A stretch of 64,000 nt of DNA from Variovorax sp037204085 (lineage in GTDB: Bacteria > Pseudomonadota > Gammaproteobacteria > Burkholderiales > Burkholderiaceae_C), in assembly GCF_037204085.1 (NCBI RefSeq), contig NZ_JBBCBW010000023.1, positions 26,951 to 90,950 of the forward strand, in the 5' to 3' direction. The notes below the pieces were generated by a model, which was not told the origin of the DNA, ran no database searches, and saw only the letters and a list, made by a program, of their open reading frames with translations. Below, in pieces: positions 34,231 to 43,813 of this stretch; position 1 is the stretch's first letter; every line of letters starts with the position of its first letter. The position numbers and the translations under genes are program-made.

Positions 34231-37199
34231 ACAAGCTGCTGCCCCGCCGCATCACCGCCTTTATCTACGGCGTGGCGGCGCTGTTCCTGGTGGCGGTTCT
34301 CGCCATTGCCGCGTTCACGATGTGGCAGACCTACCAAAAGGCGATCTCCAACAGCGAGAGCCAGGCCACGCGGTTCGTCGTCACCTCGGAAGCCGCGCTG
34401 AACCGGAGCCTCTTGGCTGTCGACATGCTGCTGGCGGGCATGGGGCAGTTCCTGCGCAACTCCAGCGAAGACAGCGTGGCGGCCGACATCACGGCGCCCG
34501 AAACCGCGCAACTGGTCGAGACCGTCGTTCGCCAGAGTCTCCTGGTCCGGTATGTGGCGCTCCTGAATGCCGAAGGCGCGGTGATCGCGTCTTCCGATCG
34601 CCGCGGAGCGAAGCTGGCGCTGCAACTGCCCCAGGGCTTCCTGAAGGAAATCCTGAGCCGGCCGGGCTCCATGCTGTCGGTCAGCGCGCCAACGGTGAGC
34701 CAAGCGACTTCGCAGCAGGTGCTGTATTTCGGGCGCGTGCTGCGGCTTGCGGACGGCGGCAGGATCGTGGCGGTGGCCGAAGTGCAGGTCTCGATGCTCA
34801 CCACCATCCTTGCGCAGGGGGCGAACATCAGGGGGCTCGAGGTCACGCTGGAGCGCGAGTCGGGGGCCTTGCTTGCCAGCATGCCGCCGCGCGACGACCT
34901 TGCCGGCCGAAGCATCAGGCCGGCCATGACCGATCAAACCAGCGACGGGCGCCCGCACCGGATGGTCGCGCGCCTCAGCGGCCTGCCGGCCATCGTTGTG
35001 GCACGGCCCACGCTGCACAGAAACCTGCTGATCGTCGCCGGCATTCCGCTCCAGCTCGCACTCGAAGATTGGCGCAGGGAGCGCAATTCCATCCTGATCG
35101 TCGCGCTGGCCTTTACGCTGATGATTCTTGCGGTCGGCTATTTCGCCCGCGCGCAACTGTCGCGGCAGTGGCGTGCGCGCGCCGACCTGATGCGCTCCAA
35201 GGCCACGCTGGACCAAGCGCTCGAATCCATGGCGGACGGCTTCGTGCTGCTCGATCCCGATGGCCGCGTGATCACCTGGAACCGGCGCTTCGTGGACTAC
35301 TTTCCGTGGGCGGAAAAACTGCTTGCGCCGCAGGCGCCGTTCCAGCCCATCGACGAACAGAATGCCCGCAGCCTGCACGCGCACAGCGAGCAGGAGCTCA
35401 TCCTGCCGGGCGGGCAGGTGATCGTCGCCGTCAAGAGCCCCACACCGGACGGCGGCCTGGTGTGCATCTACCGCGACATCACCGAGAAGAAGCGCCACGT
35501 CTCCGACATTCTCGAAGGCAAGGCGCAGCTGCAGGCCACGCTCGACGCCCTGCCGGACGTGCTGCTGGAGGCGGGCATCGACGGCCGTTGCTACCGCTTC
35601 CATTCACCGCGCCGCCCCAAGTCGTCGATCAAGGTGCGCGAGCCGGTGGGCAAGATGATGTCCGATCTCTTGCCGGCGAACGCCGCGGCCGAGGTCATGG
35701 TCGCACTGCGCGATGCGTTCGAGTTCGGGTTTTCTTCAGGACGGCAGTTCGAGACCCGGGTTCCCAAGGGTGTTGTGTGGTTCGAGATTTCGGTCTCGCG
35801 CAAGCTGGTGGGCGAGGGTGCGGACGCGCGGTTCATCGTCATCCTGCGGGACATCACCGAAAGCAAGCTGGCCGCCCGCGAGATCGAGCACCTGGCTTTC
35901 TACGACAACCTGACAGGCCTGCCCAACCGCCAGCTGCTGCTGCACCGGCTGCAGGCCGCGGTCGACTCGAACGTGCGCCGCTCGCGGCACGCTGCGCTGC
36001 TGTTCCTGGACCTGGACGATTTCAAGACACTCAACGACGCGCTCGGGCACGCCACGGGCGACGCGCTGCTCAAGCAGGTTGCGCTCCGGCTTCAAGGCAG
36101 CCTGAGCGAAGGCGGCACGGTCGCGCGGCTGGGTGGCGACGAATTCGTGGTGGTGATCGAAAACCTCAGCGAAGACCCGTCGGTTGCCGCGATGCAGACC
36201 AACGCGACCGGCGAAGCCATTCTGAGCGCGCTGGGCGAATCGTTCCAGCTCGAAGACCACGAGTACCACAGCACCTGCAGCATCGGCGCCGTGGTCTTCA
36301 GCACGGCAAACCAGTCGCTGGAAGATCTGCTCAAGCATGCGGGCATTGCCATGTACTACGCCAAGTCGGCCGGCGGCAATGCATTGCGCTTCTTCGAGAC
36401 CGCAATGCAGACGGCCATTACCGCCCGGGCAACGCTGGAGAGCGAGTTGCATGCGGCCCTGGCGGGCAACCAGTTCATCCTGCACTACCAGAGCCAGGTC
36501 ACGTCCGAGGGGCACATTGCGGGCGCGGAGGTGCTCATCCGCTGGCACCACCCGGAGCGCGGAATGGTGCCGCCCGGAGGCTTCATCGAGCTGGCGGAAG
36601 AAACCGGGCTGATCGTGCCCATCGGCATGTGGGTGCTCGAAACGGCCTGCGTGCAGCTCGAGCGCTGGAGCCACGATCCGAGGCGCCGGCACCTGCAGCT
36701 GGCGGTCAACGTCAGCGCACGCCAGTTCCGCACCGCGGACTTCGCGGATCGCGTTCGCGATGTGCTGCGCAGGACCGGCGCAGACCCGACAAGGCTGAAG
36801 CTCGAGCTCACCGAGAGCCTGCTGCAGGACAAGATGACGGAAACGGTCAGCAAGATGCAGTTGCTTGCGTCGATGGGCGTCCGCTTCTCGATGGACGACT
36901 TCGGCACCGGCTATTCGTCGCTGTCGTACATGACGCAGCTGCCGCTGGACCAGATCAAGGTCGACAAGTTCTTTGTGCAGAGCATCGGCACCGACCCGAA
37001 GGTCGAACTGATCATCCAGGCCATCATCGGCATGGCACGCAACCTCGAGCTCGAGATCGTGGCGGAGGGCGTCGAAACGCAGCAGCAGTTCGAGTTTCTG
37101 CAGATGCACGGAACGATGCTTTGCCAGGGGTACCTGTTCAGCAGGCCAGTGCCGCTCGAAGAGTTCGAAGCGCAGCTGGACGTTGCCATGGCAGACTGA
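34227..37199 (+). CDS. Membrane sensor with PAS, PAS, GGDEF and EAL domains
   Basis: This 990-residue inner-membrane protein has TM1 at about 12-33, a periplasmic sensor region of about 260 residues and TM2 near 292-312. Two PAS domains follow (about 325-430, 435-550), then GGDEF (about 560-720) and EAL (about 730-985). The cyclase motif RLGGDEFVVVIE is intact, but the RxxD inhibitory site before it is absent. The EAL start reads GAEVLIRW, an accepted EVL variant, and DDFGTGYSSLSYM is present, so both making and degrading c-di-GMP are possible. GTG at 34227 overlaps the binding-protein stop, fixing the start. The periplasmic domain probably contacts the binding protein. Confidence 0.93.
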   Translation: MNKLLPRRITAFIYGVAALFLVAVLAIAAFTMWQTYQKAISNSESQATRFVVTSEAALNRSLLAVDMLLAGMGQFLRNSSEDSVAADITAPETAQLVETVVRQSLLVRYVALLNAEGAVIASSDRRGAKLALQLPQGFLKEILSRPGSMLSVSAPTVSQATSQQVLYFGRVLRLADGGRIVAVAEVQVSMLTTILAQGANIRGLEVTLERESGALLASMPPRDDLAGRSIRPAMTDQTSDGRPHRMVARLSGLPAIVVARPTLHRNLLIVAGIPLQLALEDWRRERNSILIVALAFTLMILAVGYFARAQLSRQWRARADLMRSKATLDQALESMADGFVLLDPDGRVITWNRRFVDYFPWAEKLLAPQAPFQPIDEQNARSLHAHSEQELILPGGQVIVAVKSPTPDGGLVCIYRDITEKKRHVSDILEGKAQLQATLDALPDVLLEAGIDGRCYRFHSPRRPKSSIKVREPVGKMMSDLLPANAAAEVMVALRDAFEFGFSSGRQFETRVPKGVVWFEISVSRKLVGEGADARFIVILRDITESKLAAREIEHLAFYDNLTGLPNRQLLLHRLQAAVDSNVRRSRHAALLFLDLDDFKTLNDALGHATGDALLKQVALRLQGSLSEGGTVARLGGDEFVVVIENLSEDPSVAAMQTNATGEAILSALGESFQLEDHEYHSTCSIGAVVFSTANQSLEDLLKHAGIAMYYAKSAGGNALRFFETAMQTAITARATLESELHAALAGNQFILHYQSQVTSEGHIAGAEVLIRWHHPERGMVPPGGFIELAEETGLIVPIGMWVLETACVQLERWSHDPRRRHLQLAVNVSARQFRTADFADRVRDVLRRTGADPTRLKLELTESLLQDKMTETVSKMQLLASMGVRFSMDDFGTGYSSLSYMTQLPLDQIKVDKFFVQSIGTDPKVELIIQAIIGMARNLELEIVAEGVETQQQFEFLQMHGTMLCQGYLFSRPVPLEEFEAQLDVAMAD

Positions 37200-37231
37200 G
37201 CGCCCGCTGCACCTGACGGAGTCCACACACG

Positions 37232-39634
37232 ATGCGTCTCCCGATTCCCGACCTGACGCGTTTCAGCCTGCGTGCCCGGTTGTCGGCGGGCGTGGTGGCC
37301 ATTGTTTTCCTGACGACGATCGGCATTGCCAGCGCCGCGCTCTACTTCGTCAAGCGCAACATGCAGGCAACCATCGCCGAGGAGCAGTTCGAGCGGATCT
37401 CGGCCATTGCCGACGCGGTGGACCAGAAGTTCCTGAGCCGGCGCACCTTGCTCAAGACCTTCGGCGACAGCGTCGAGAGCCACAATTTCACCGGTGCCGA
37501 AAGGCTGCAGGACCTCGTCATGCAGCACAAGTCGCTCAGGGAGGCCTTCGACAACCTGGCCTTCATCGATGCGCAGGGCGAGATCGTGGCCAACATGAAC
37601 GGCGCGCAGCAGATCGGCAAGATCAACGTCAAGGACCGCGACTACTTCCGGGGAACCATCGCGGCCAAGGCGGGCGTGATCTCCCAGCCCTTCAAGAACC
37701 GCATCAGCGGGCTCGCGCAAGTTGCCATGACCGAACCCGTGCTGGACCGCGAGGGCAGGGTGGCCTATGTGATTGCCGCCTTCATCACCCTGAGCGAACA
37801 CAACTTCCTGGGTGAGCTTGCCAACGTGAAATTCGGCAAGAGCGGGTACATGTTCATCATCAACACCGGCGGCATCATCGTCGACCACCCCGACAAGGCC
37901 CGGCTGCTCCAGCACATCGACGCCGACGGCGTACCCAACCCCGCCGCCAATCGCGCCATTGCCGGGTTCGAAGGGGCGTCCGAAGGCGTGAACCGCAGGG
38001 GCGTGCATGCCCTTTACGCGTTCAAGCACATCCGCCAGACCAACTGGGTGCTGGGCGCGATGTACCCGCGCCAGGAGGCCTTTGCCCAGGCGGAGCGGAT
38101 CGAGCGCTTTGCCTGGGCGGGCGCGCTCCTGCTGACATTGCTGGCCGGCGGGCTCACCTTCATGACCGTACGGTCGCAGCTTGCGCCGTTGTCGCGCCTG
38201 CGCGAACACATGCAGGTGTCGCGTGCCAACTCTGCCTACACGCCCCTGGAGGAGGAGTCCGGCCAGGACGAGGTGGGCGATCTCTCGAACACCTTCGACA
38301 CGCTCATGCGGGAACGCCGTGCGGCCCAGCAGCGCGTGCAGTCGAGCGAAAGATTCCTGCGCGACGTGACCGACAACCTGCCGGCCGTGGTCGCCTACTT
38401 CGATCGCAACCAACGCTGTCTTTTCGCCAACAAGGCGGGGTTGCGGATGCGGGGCCGGACGCAAGCCGACATCGGCCGCATGACCATGCAGGAGTCGCTG
38501 CCCGATGCGGTCTACCGGCAGCTCGAGGCGCAGGTTGCCAAGGCGCTGCAGGGAACGCCGACGCGCACCGAAGGCACCTACGACCGCAAGGGCAAGGAGG
38601 GCTTCTTCGAATGCCACCTGCTGCCCGACCTTCGCGACGACGGCGTGGCGGGCTACTACGTGATGACCTTCGACATCACCGAGCGCAAACGGGCCGAGAT
38701 GCGAAGCGCCGACAGCGAGCGGCGCCTGCGCGGGCTCACCGACAACGTGCCGGCGCTCCTGACCGAACTCGATCTCGAAGAGCGCGTGGTTTTCTGCAAC
38801 GGCAGATACCTGGCTTGGCTCGGCATCGAGCCGGCTTCGATGATGAACCGGCACATCCGCGAGACCCTGGGCGAGGCGCATTACGAGGTGCGCAAGCCGC
38901 TCCTGGCGCGTGCCTTCGCGGGCGAAGTGGTGTCGTTCGAACAGACGGCCCAACTGCTGATCGGCGAGCGGACCCTGCAGACGACCTACCTGCCGCATCG
39001 GGCTGGCGACGGCGCAGTCGTGGGGTTGTATGTGCTTTCGCACGACGTCACCGACCTGAAGCAGAAGCAGAGGCAGCTCGATGTCCTTGCGCGGGAAGAT
39101 GCGCTCACGGGCTTGCCCAACCGCCGTTCGTTCGAAGAACATGCGCGCGAGGCCATGGCCAGGTCCCGGCGCTCGGGAAAGCCGATATGCCTGCTGTTCC
39201 TGGACATCGACTACTTCAAGTCGATCAACGATTCGCTGGGCCATGCGGCCGGCGACGCGGTGCTCAGGGAGTTCGGCCGCCGGCTCAAGGAAAGCGTGCG
39301 CGAGACCGACATGGCGGCGCGCTATGCCGGCGACGAGTTCGTGATTCTTCTCGAGGGAGTCGACGGGATCGCCGAGGCGGGGATCGTCGCGGAGAAGGTG
39401 CTTGCCGCAATGCGGCCGGCGTTCCATCTCTCCGGCCGCTCCTTGCAGGCGACCGCCAGCATCGGCGTTGCAATCGCAGAGGAAGACGAGGATCTGTCGT
39501 CCTTGTTCATGCGCGCCGACGCGGCACTGTACGCGGCCAAGAAAGAAGGGAAGAACCGCTTCATGATGGCGGAGCCCCGGACCCGGGCTGCGGACAGTGT
39601 CTCCTGGCCCCGCCAGGAGCCTTCCAGCGCCTGA
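37232..39634 (+). CDS. Membrane diguanylate cyclase with Cache and PAS domains
   Basis: This 800-residue protein has TM1 at about 14-36, a Cache-type periplasmic domain of about 245 residues (YFRGTIAAKAGVISQPF is typical), TM2 near 285-305 and a HAMP-like linker. Two PAS domains (about 345-480, 485-610) and a C-terminal GGDEF domain follow. The active-site motif is YAGDEF, a functional variant, and RETD five residues before it is a proper inhibitory I-site, so this enzyme should be a product-inhibited cyclase. It starts 32 bases after the GGDEF-EAL gene in the same direction and is probably co-transcribed. Cache domains usually bind small organic acids or amino acids. Confidence 0.94.
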   Translation: MRLPIPDLTRFSLRARLSAGVVAIVFLTTIGIASAALYFVKRNMQATIAEEQFERISAIADAVDQKFLSRRTLLKTFGDSVESHNFTGAERLQDLVMQHKSLREAFDNLAFIDAQGEIVANMNGAQQIGKINVKDRDYFRGTIAAKAGVISQPFKNRISGLAQVAMTEPVLDREGRVAYVIAAFITLSEHNFLGELANVKFGKSGYMFIINTGGIIVDHPDKARLLQHIDADGVPNPAANRAIAGFEGASEGVNRRGVHALYAFKHIRQTNWVLGAMYPRQEAFAQAERIERFAWAGALLLTLLAGGLTFMTVRSQLAPLSRLREHMQVSRANSAYTPLEEESGQDEVGDLSNTFDTLMRERRAAQQRVQSSERFLRDVTDNLPAVVAYFDRNQRCLFANKAGLRMRGRTQADIGRMTMQESLPDAVYRQLEAQVAKALQGTPTRTEGTYDRKGKEGFFECHLLPDLRDDGVAGYYVMTFDITERKRAEMRSADSERRLRGLTDNVPALLTELDLEERVVFCNGRYLAWLGIEPASMMNRHIRETLGEAHYEVRKPLLARAFAGEVVSFEQTAQLLIGERTLQTTYLPHRAGDGAVVGLYVLSHDVTDLKQKQRQLDVLAREDALTGLPNRRSFEEHAREAMARSRRSGKPICLLFLDIDYFKSINDSLGHAAGDAVLREFGRRLKESVRETDMAARYAGDEFVILLEGVDGIAEAGIVAEKVLAAMRPAFHLSGRSLQATASIGVAIAEEDEDLSSLFMRADAALYAAKKEGKNRFMMAEPRTRAADSVSWPRQEPSSA

Positions 39635-39842
39635 CGCCGTGCCCGGCACTTGTGCCCGCGGGGTGCAATCTGGGCCTTGTCCTACGCGAAAAGTACCTGC
39701 TGCTGGCCTAAATTTGCAGCATCTGCCGCATGGCAGCCACGAGGTTCGAGCGCTGCAACCCGGGAGTTCGGCACCAGCCGGAAAAAAAGCGAGAGCCCGC
39801 ATGCCGCTGCACCAATGCGCGGCCACTGGAGGAAGAAGAGCA

Positions 39843-41759
39843 ATGGCAGATCACGGCGGTGGGAGTGCACCTCTGAATCAACGCACTCTGGCCGACGCCG
39901 ATTTCCGGCTGATGGTCGAGGCGGTCTCGGACTATTCCATCATCGTGCTGGACCCCAGCGGCATCGTCATCAGCTGGAACGACGGCGCGCGAAAGCTCAA
40001 GGGGTACGACACCGCGGAAGCGATCGGGCGGCACTTTTCTCTTTTCTACCCGAGCGAGCTGCTGGAGCAGAACCAGCCCGACCGCGCGCTGGAAACCGTG
40101 CGCCAGGCAGGCCACATGGAAGAAGAAGGCTGGCGCCTGCGCAAGGACGGCACACGCTTCTGGGCCAGCGTGGTCATCACGCAAATCCCCGGCACCAACG
40201 GGGAAATCCGCGGCTTCTCGTTGATCACGAGAGACCTCAGCGAACGCCGCCGCCAGGACGAGATGCTGCGCATGAGCGAGGAGCGCTTCAGGCTGCTGGT
40301 CGAGGGCGTGAAGGACTATGCGATCTTCATGCTCGACCCCGGCGGCCACATCGTGAGCTGGAACCTGGGCGCGCAAAAGAACAAGGGCTACGAGGCGTCG
40401 GAGATCATCGGGCAGCACTTCTCGGTGTTCTATCCGCCCGAGGTTGCCGCGATCGGCTGGCCCGAGCAGGAGTTGCGCAACGCGCTGCGCGACGGCCGCT
40501 TCGAGGACGAAGGCTGGCGCATCCGCAAGGACGGCAGCCGCTTCTGGGCCAGCGTGGTCATTACCGCGCTGCACGACGCCACCGGGCGGCACCGGGGCTT
40601 TGCCAAGGTCACGCGCGACCTGACCGAGCGGCGCCGCGTGACCGCGCTCGAAGACGAAGGGCGCCGCGTCACCAACTTCCTGGCGATGCTCGGGCACGAG
40701 CTGCGCAATCCGCTGGCGCCGATTTCGAACGCGCTCGAACTCCTCAAGCGCGAAAAGACCGAGTCCGCGGTCATCGCCCACACCCGCGACATCATCGGCC
40801 GGCAGCTCAGGCAGATGACGCGGCTGGTGGACGACCTGCTCGATGTGGGCCGCATCACGAGCGGCAAGATCCACCTGGAGAGCAAGCCGGTTCGCCTGCG
40901 CGAAGCCATTGCCGAGGCCGCCGAGGCGGTGCGGCCGCTGATCGAAAGCAAGTCGCAGACGCTGCACCTGCATTACCAGGAGGCCGATCCCTGGATTTCG
41001 GGAGACCGCGCCCGGCTCATCCAGATCGTCAGCAACCTGATTCACAACGCCGCGAAGTTCACGCACAACAGCGGCAACGTCCATGTCTCGCTCTCGCAGG
41101 TTGGCGAAGATGCCGACATCAGCGTGCGCGACGATGGACCCGGCATACCGCCCAAGGACCTGCAGCGGATCTTCGACCTGTTCGTGCAGGGCGAGCAGAA
41201 CATGGCAAGGTCGCAGGGCGGCCTGGGCCTGGGGCTCAGCCTCGTGCAGCAGTTGACGACGCTGCACGGTGGCCGGGTCAGTGCGTTCAGTACCGGCCGG
41301 CCGGGGGAAGGCAGTGAGTTCGTCGTGCAGTTCCAGACCACCCAGCCGCCGATCACCACGCTGGAGGCGGAGCCGCGGCCCCTGGGCGAGCAGCGCGTGC
41401 TGGTGGTGGACGACAACGTGGACGCGGCCGAAACCATGGCGCTGCTGCTGGAGGCGCTGGGCTACAAGTCCAGCGTTGCGCATGGCGGCCTCTCGGCCAT
41501 CGAGGCGGTGAAGGCGCAAGACCCGGACGTGGTGCTGCTGGACATCGGCCTGCCCGACCTGAACGGACACGAAGTCGCCAGGCGGCTGCGGGCCGAGATG
41601 ATCAACCCGCCGCCGCTGATTGCCATTACCGGCTACGGCCAGGCCAGCGACAGGGACACCAGCCTCGAGGCCGGCTTTCGCGCGCACCTGACGAAGCCCG
41701 TGGACGTCGACAAGCTGACCGCGCTGCTCGAGCACCTGCTCGAGTCGCCCCGCGCCTAG
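39843..41759 (+). CDS. Hybrid histidine kinase: PAS, PAS, HisKA, HATPase, receiver
   Basis: This 638-residue cytoplasmic kinase has two closely similar PAS domains (about 20-135 and 148-265). Both contain WRxRKDGxRFWASVVIT and end in a DLxERRR linker, indicating tandem duplication. The phospho-accepting H285 is in AMLGHELRNP, the ATP-binding N box and DGPGIPP/GLGLGLSLV boxes lie at 395-470, and a receiver domain (about 518-636) has D567 in VVLLDIGLPD. Start ATG 39843 is preceded by a purine-rich stretch. It lies 208 bases after the cyclase gene. No separate response regulator follows, so its phosphate must pass to a distant partner or stay in cis. Confidence 0.94.
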   Translation: MADHGGGSAPLNQRTLADADFRLMVEAVSDYSIIVLDPSGIVISWNDGARKLKGYDTAEAIGRHFSLFYPSELLEQNQPDRALETVRQAGHMEEEGWRLRKDGTRFWASVVITQIPGTNGEIRGFSLITRDLSERRRQDEMLRMSEERFRLLVEGVKDYAIFMLDPGGHIVSWNLGAQKNKGYEASEIIGQHFSVFYPPEVAAIGWPEQELRNALRDGRFEDEGWRIRKDGSRFWASVVITALHDATGRHRGFAKVTRDLTERRRVTALEDEGRRVTNFLAMLGHELRNPLAPISNALELLKREKTESAVIAHTRDIIGRQLRQMTRLVDDLLDVGRITSGKIHLESKPVRLREAIAEAAEAVRPLIESKSQTLHLHYQEADPWISGDRARLIQIVSNLIHNAAKFTHNSGNVHVSLSQVGEDADISVRDDGPGIPPKDLQRIFDLFVQGEQNMARSQGGLGLGLSLVQQLTTLHGGRVSAFSTGRPGEGSEFVVQFQTTQPPITTLEAEPRPLGEQRVLVVDDNVDAAETMALLLEALGYKSSVAHGGLSAIEAVKAQDPDVVLLDIGLPDLNGHEVARRLRAEMINPPPLIAITGYGQASDRDTSLEAGFRAHLTKPVDVDKLTALLEHLLESPRA

Positions 41760-42607
41760 GCGGTGAGCGGCGGCTCCACGGGCAGCGCCCGCTTGTGGGC
41801 GCTCTTGCGGTGCGTTGAAAGAATGATCTCGCGTGCCGCCGCGGACACCGGCTTGCCCTCGAGGAAATCGTCGATCTGCTCGTAGCTGACGCCGAAGGCA
41901 TCTTCGTCGGGCTTTTGCGGCACCAGCGATTCGAGGTCGGCCGTCGGCACCTTGAACACCAGTGCGTCGGGCGCGCCGAGCTGCTGCGCGAGCGCCCGCA
42001 CGCGCCGCTTGTTGAGGCCGGTGAGCGGCGTCACGTCGGCCGCACCGTCGCCGAACTTGGTGAAGAAGCCCATCAGCGCCTCGGCCGCATGGTCGGTGCC
42101 GATGACGATGCCGTCGTGCGCGCCGGCCACCGCGAACTGCGCAATCATGCGCTGGCGCGCCTTGATGTTGCCGAGCACGAAGTCTTCATGCGCCGCATCG
42201 CGGAACGTTAGATCGCCGGCCTTCAGCGCCGCGAGCATGCCGTCCGCCGCGGGCCGGATGTCGACGGTGAGGGTGCGGTCGGGCTTGATCACCTCGAGCG
42301 AGCGCTGCGCCTCGGCCTCGTCCTTCTGCACGCCGTAGGGCAGCCGCATCGCGATGAAGGTGGCGTTGCGGCCTTCGGCGCGCAGCCGTTCCACCGCGCG
42401 CTGCGCAAGGCATCCGGCCACCAGCGAATCGACGCCGCCGCTGATGCCCAGCACCAGCGTCTTCAAGCCCGTGCCGCGCAGGTAGCCGGCCAAAAAGCCG
42501 ATGCGCCGCTCGACCTCTTGTGCGGCGTCGAACACCGGTGCCACGTGCAGCGCGGCAATGATCTCGCGCTGCAGCGCATCGACGGGGGCAAATTCACCAG
42601 CATTCAT
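41756..42607 (-). CDS. nadE: NAD+ synthetase, ammonia-dependent
   Basis: This 283-residue enzyme converts nicotinate adenine dinucleotide to NAD with ATP and ammonia. The PP-loop GISGGVDSLVAG is near residue 53, followed by RLPYGVQKDEAEAQ and VIGTDHAAEALMGFFTKFGDGAADV, the acceptor-site segment. It lacks the glutaminase domain, so it belongs to the short E. coli type. ATG 42607 is favoured by AAAGG seven bases upstream and by alignment with the usual N-terminus; 42631 is also in frame. It converges on the kinase gene at a shared CTAG. Confidence 0.97.
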   Translation of the reverse strand: MNAGEFAPVDALQREIIAALHVAPVFDAAQEVERRIGFLAGYLRGTGLKTLVLGISGGVDSLVAGCLAQRAVERLRAEGRNATFIAMRLPYGVQKDEAEAQRSLEVIKPDRTLTVDIRPAADGMLAALKAGDLTFRDAAHEDFVLGNIKARQRMIAQFAVAGAHDGIVIGTDHAAEALMGFFTKFGDGAADVTPLTGLNKRRVRALAQQLGAPDALVFKVPTADLESLVPQKPDEDAFGVSYEQIDDFLEGKPVSAAAREIILSTHRKSAHKRALPVEPPLTA

Positions 42608-42640
42608 GACGCGACCTTTCTGTGCATTCATCGGAGCGAA

Positions 42641-43813
42641 TTAAAAATCGACCAGGCTGAGGCCGATGCTCAGCACGGTGCGCTTCCGGTTGTAGTCCAC
42701 CAGCGTATCGCCGTAGCCGTGGAACAGCTGCGTGTGGAAGCGCAGGTTGCTGGTGGTCGGGTCGCCGATGGCCTTCAGCCACTCGAGCCGCACCGAGCCG
42801 CGTCCGCTGTCGCGCAGGTTGTTGCGCACGGTAAGGGCCAGGGTGTTGTCGCGGTTGAAGTTCCAGCGGCCGGTGACCTCGGCGCGGCCGATGTAGCTGG
42901 AGATGTCGGGGTTGTCGTCCTTCGCCGCGCTTTCCGACAGCCGCTGCCAGACGCGTCCGGTGATGCTGAAGCGGTCGTCGAGCTCGGCGCCGCCCATCAG
43001 GTAGACGCGGTTCCAGCTGCGCGACAGCGGCAGGCTCTGGCCGTTCGACTGGTGAACCAGGCCCACGCCCGCATAGCGCCAGCGCCAGCCGCCGGGCAGC
43101 CTGAAGTCGAGCGGGTAGACATACATCATCTCGGGCTCGTGGTCGGTGGTGCGGAAAGGCCGCGAGATCGAGCCGTTGAACAGCTGCCACGTCGACTGCT
43201 GCGAATACGCAAACCAGAGCGAGTCCTTCTTGATCGGGTCGTTCTGCGTGAGCAGGCCCTGCGCGATCTTGGTACGCACCGACAGGCCGATGCGCATTTC
43301 GTTGGCCTGGTAGTCCACCGGCGAGGCGGTGTGGCCTTCGGAGGGCGACGTGGGCGTGTCGGGCTTGCTGGTGGCGGCCGAGGCCGAGACGTTCAGCGGG
43401 CGGTAGCCGCGGAACACGAAGGTGCCGCAGTCGCTGCCGTTCTCCAGCTCCCAGAAGCGCGACAGCGCCGAATACTGCCGGTCGCGGCAGCCCTCGCTGG
43501 TGGCGACCGACACCACGCGCGTGGCCGGCACGGAACCGTCGACCGGCGGGGCCGGCTGCGTGCTTGCCAGCACCGGCGGCGCCACCGGCACCGACACCGA
43601 AGGCAGCGTCTGCTGCTGCGCCCAGCGGTCGAAGCAGGCCAGCCGTGCGTCGTTGTTGTTGCCGAGCGCGGCGCACTGCTGCCAGGTCAGCTGGGCATCG
43701 GCCAGCGGGCTGGAAGGCTTTTCGACAGCCTGCGCGTTGGCCAGCGACGACGCAAGGAGGCCGGGCGCCAGCAGGCTCGCGGCAAGGGTGGTGCGTAGAT
43801 GGATTGGGTTCAT
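42641..43813 (-). CDS. pldA: Outer-membrane phospholipase A
   Basis: This 390-residue outer-membrane beta-barrel enzyme hydrolyses phospholipids that reach the outer leaflet. A signal peptide ends near SLANA at residue 27. Residues 43-66 form a Cys-containing motif (QQCAALGNNNDARLACFDRW), then a Pro/Ser/Thr linker before the barrel. The catalytic triad is readable as H254 and S256 in HQSNGQS and N268 in SRSWNR. The N-terminal extension makes it longer than E. coli PldA. ATG 43813 overlaps the preceding lipoprotein stop by four bases, making it the last gene of the rep operon. Confidence 0.95.
   Translation of the reverse strand: MNPIHLRTTLAASLLAPGLLASSLANAQAVEKPSSPLADAQLTWQQCAALGNNNDARLACFDRWAQQQTLPSVSVPVAPPVLASTQPAPPVDGSVPATRVVSVATSEGCRDRQYSALSRFWELENGSDCGTFVFRGYRPLNVSASAATSKPDTPTSPSEGHTASPVDYQANEMRIGLSVRTKIAQGLLTQNDPIKKDSLWFAYSQQSTWQLFNGSISRPFRTTDHEPEMMYVYPLDFRLPGGWRWRYAGVGLVHQSNGQSLPLSRSWNRVYLMGGAELDDRFSITGRVWQRLSESAAKDDNPDISSYIGRAEVTGRWNFNRDNTLALTVRNNLRDSGRGSVRLEWLKAIGDPTTSNLRFHTQLFHGYGDTLVDYNRKRTVLSIGLSLVDF

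Noticed and set aside
36520..36540. EVL in place of EAL as a sign of a dead phosphodiesterase
   Set aside because: EVL is a known functional variant and the DDFGTGYSS motif is intact, so inactivity cannot be claimed.
34322..37216. A long second frame on the same strand as the GGDEF-EAL gene
   Set aside because: Arg/Ala/Gly-biased with no motifs, while the overlapping frame has full PAS, GGDEF and EAL domains.
36911..39826. A 971-codon open frame antisense to the diguanylate cyclase
   Set aside because: Its composition is that of a shadow frame and it crosses two real genes on the other strand.
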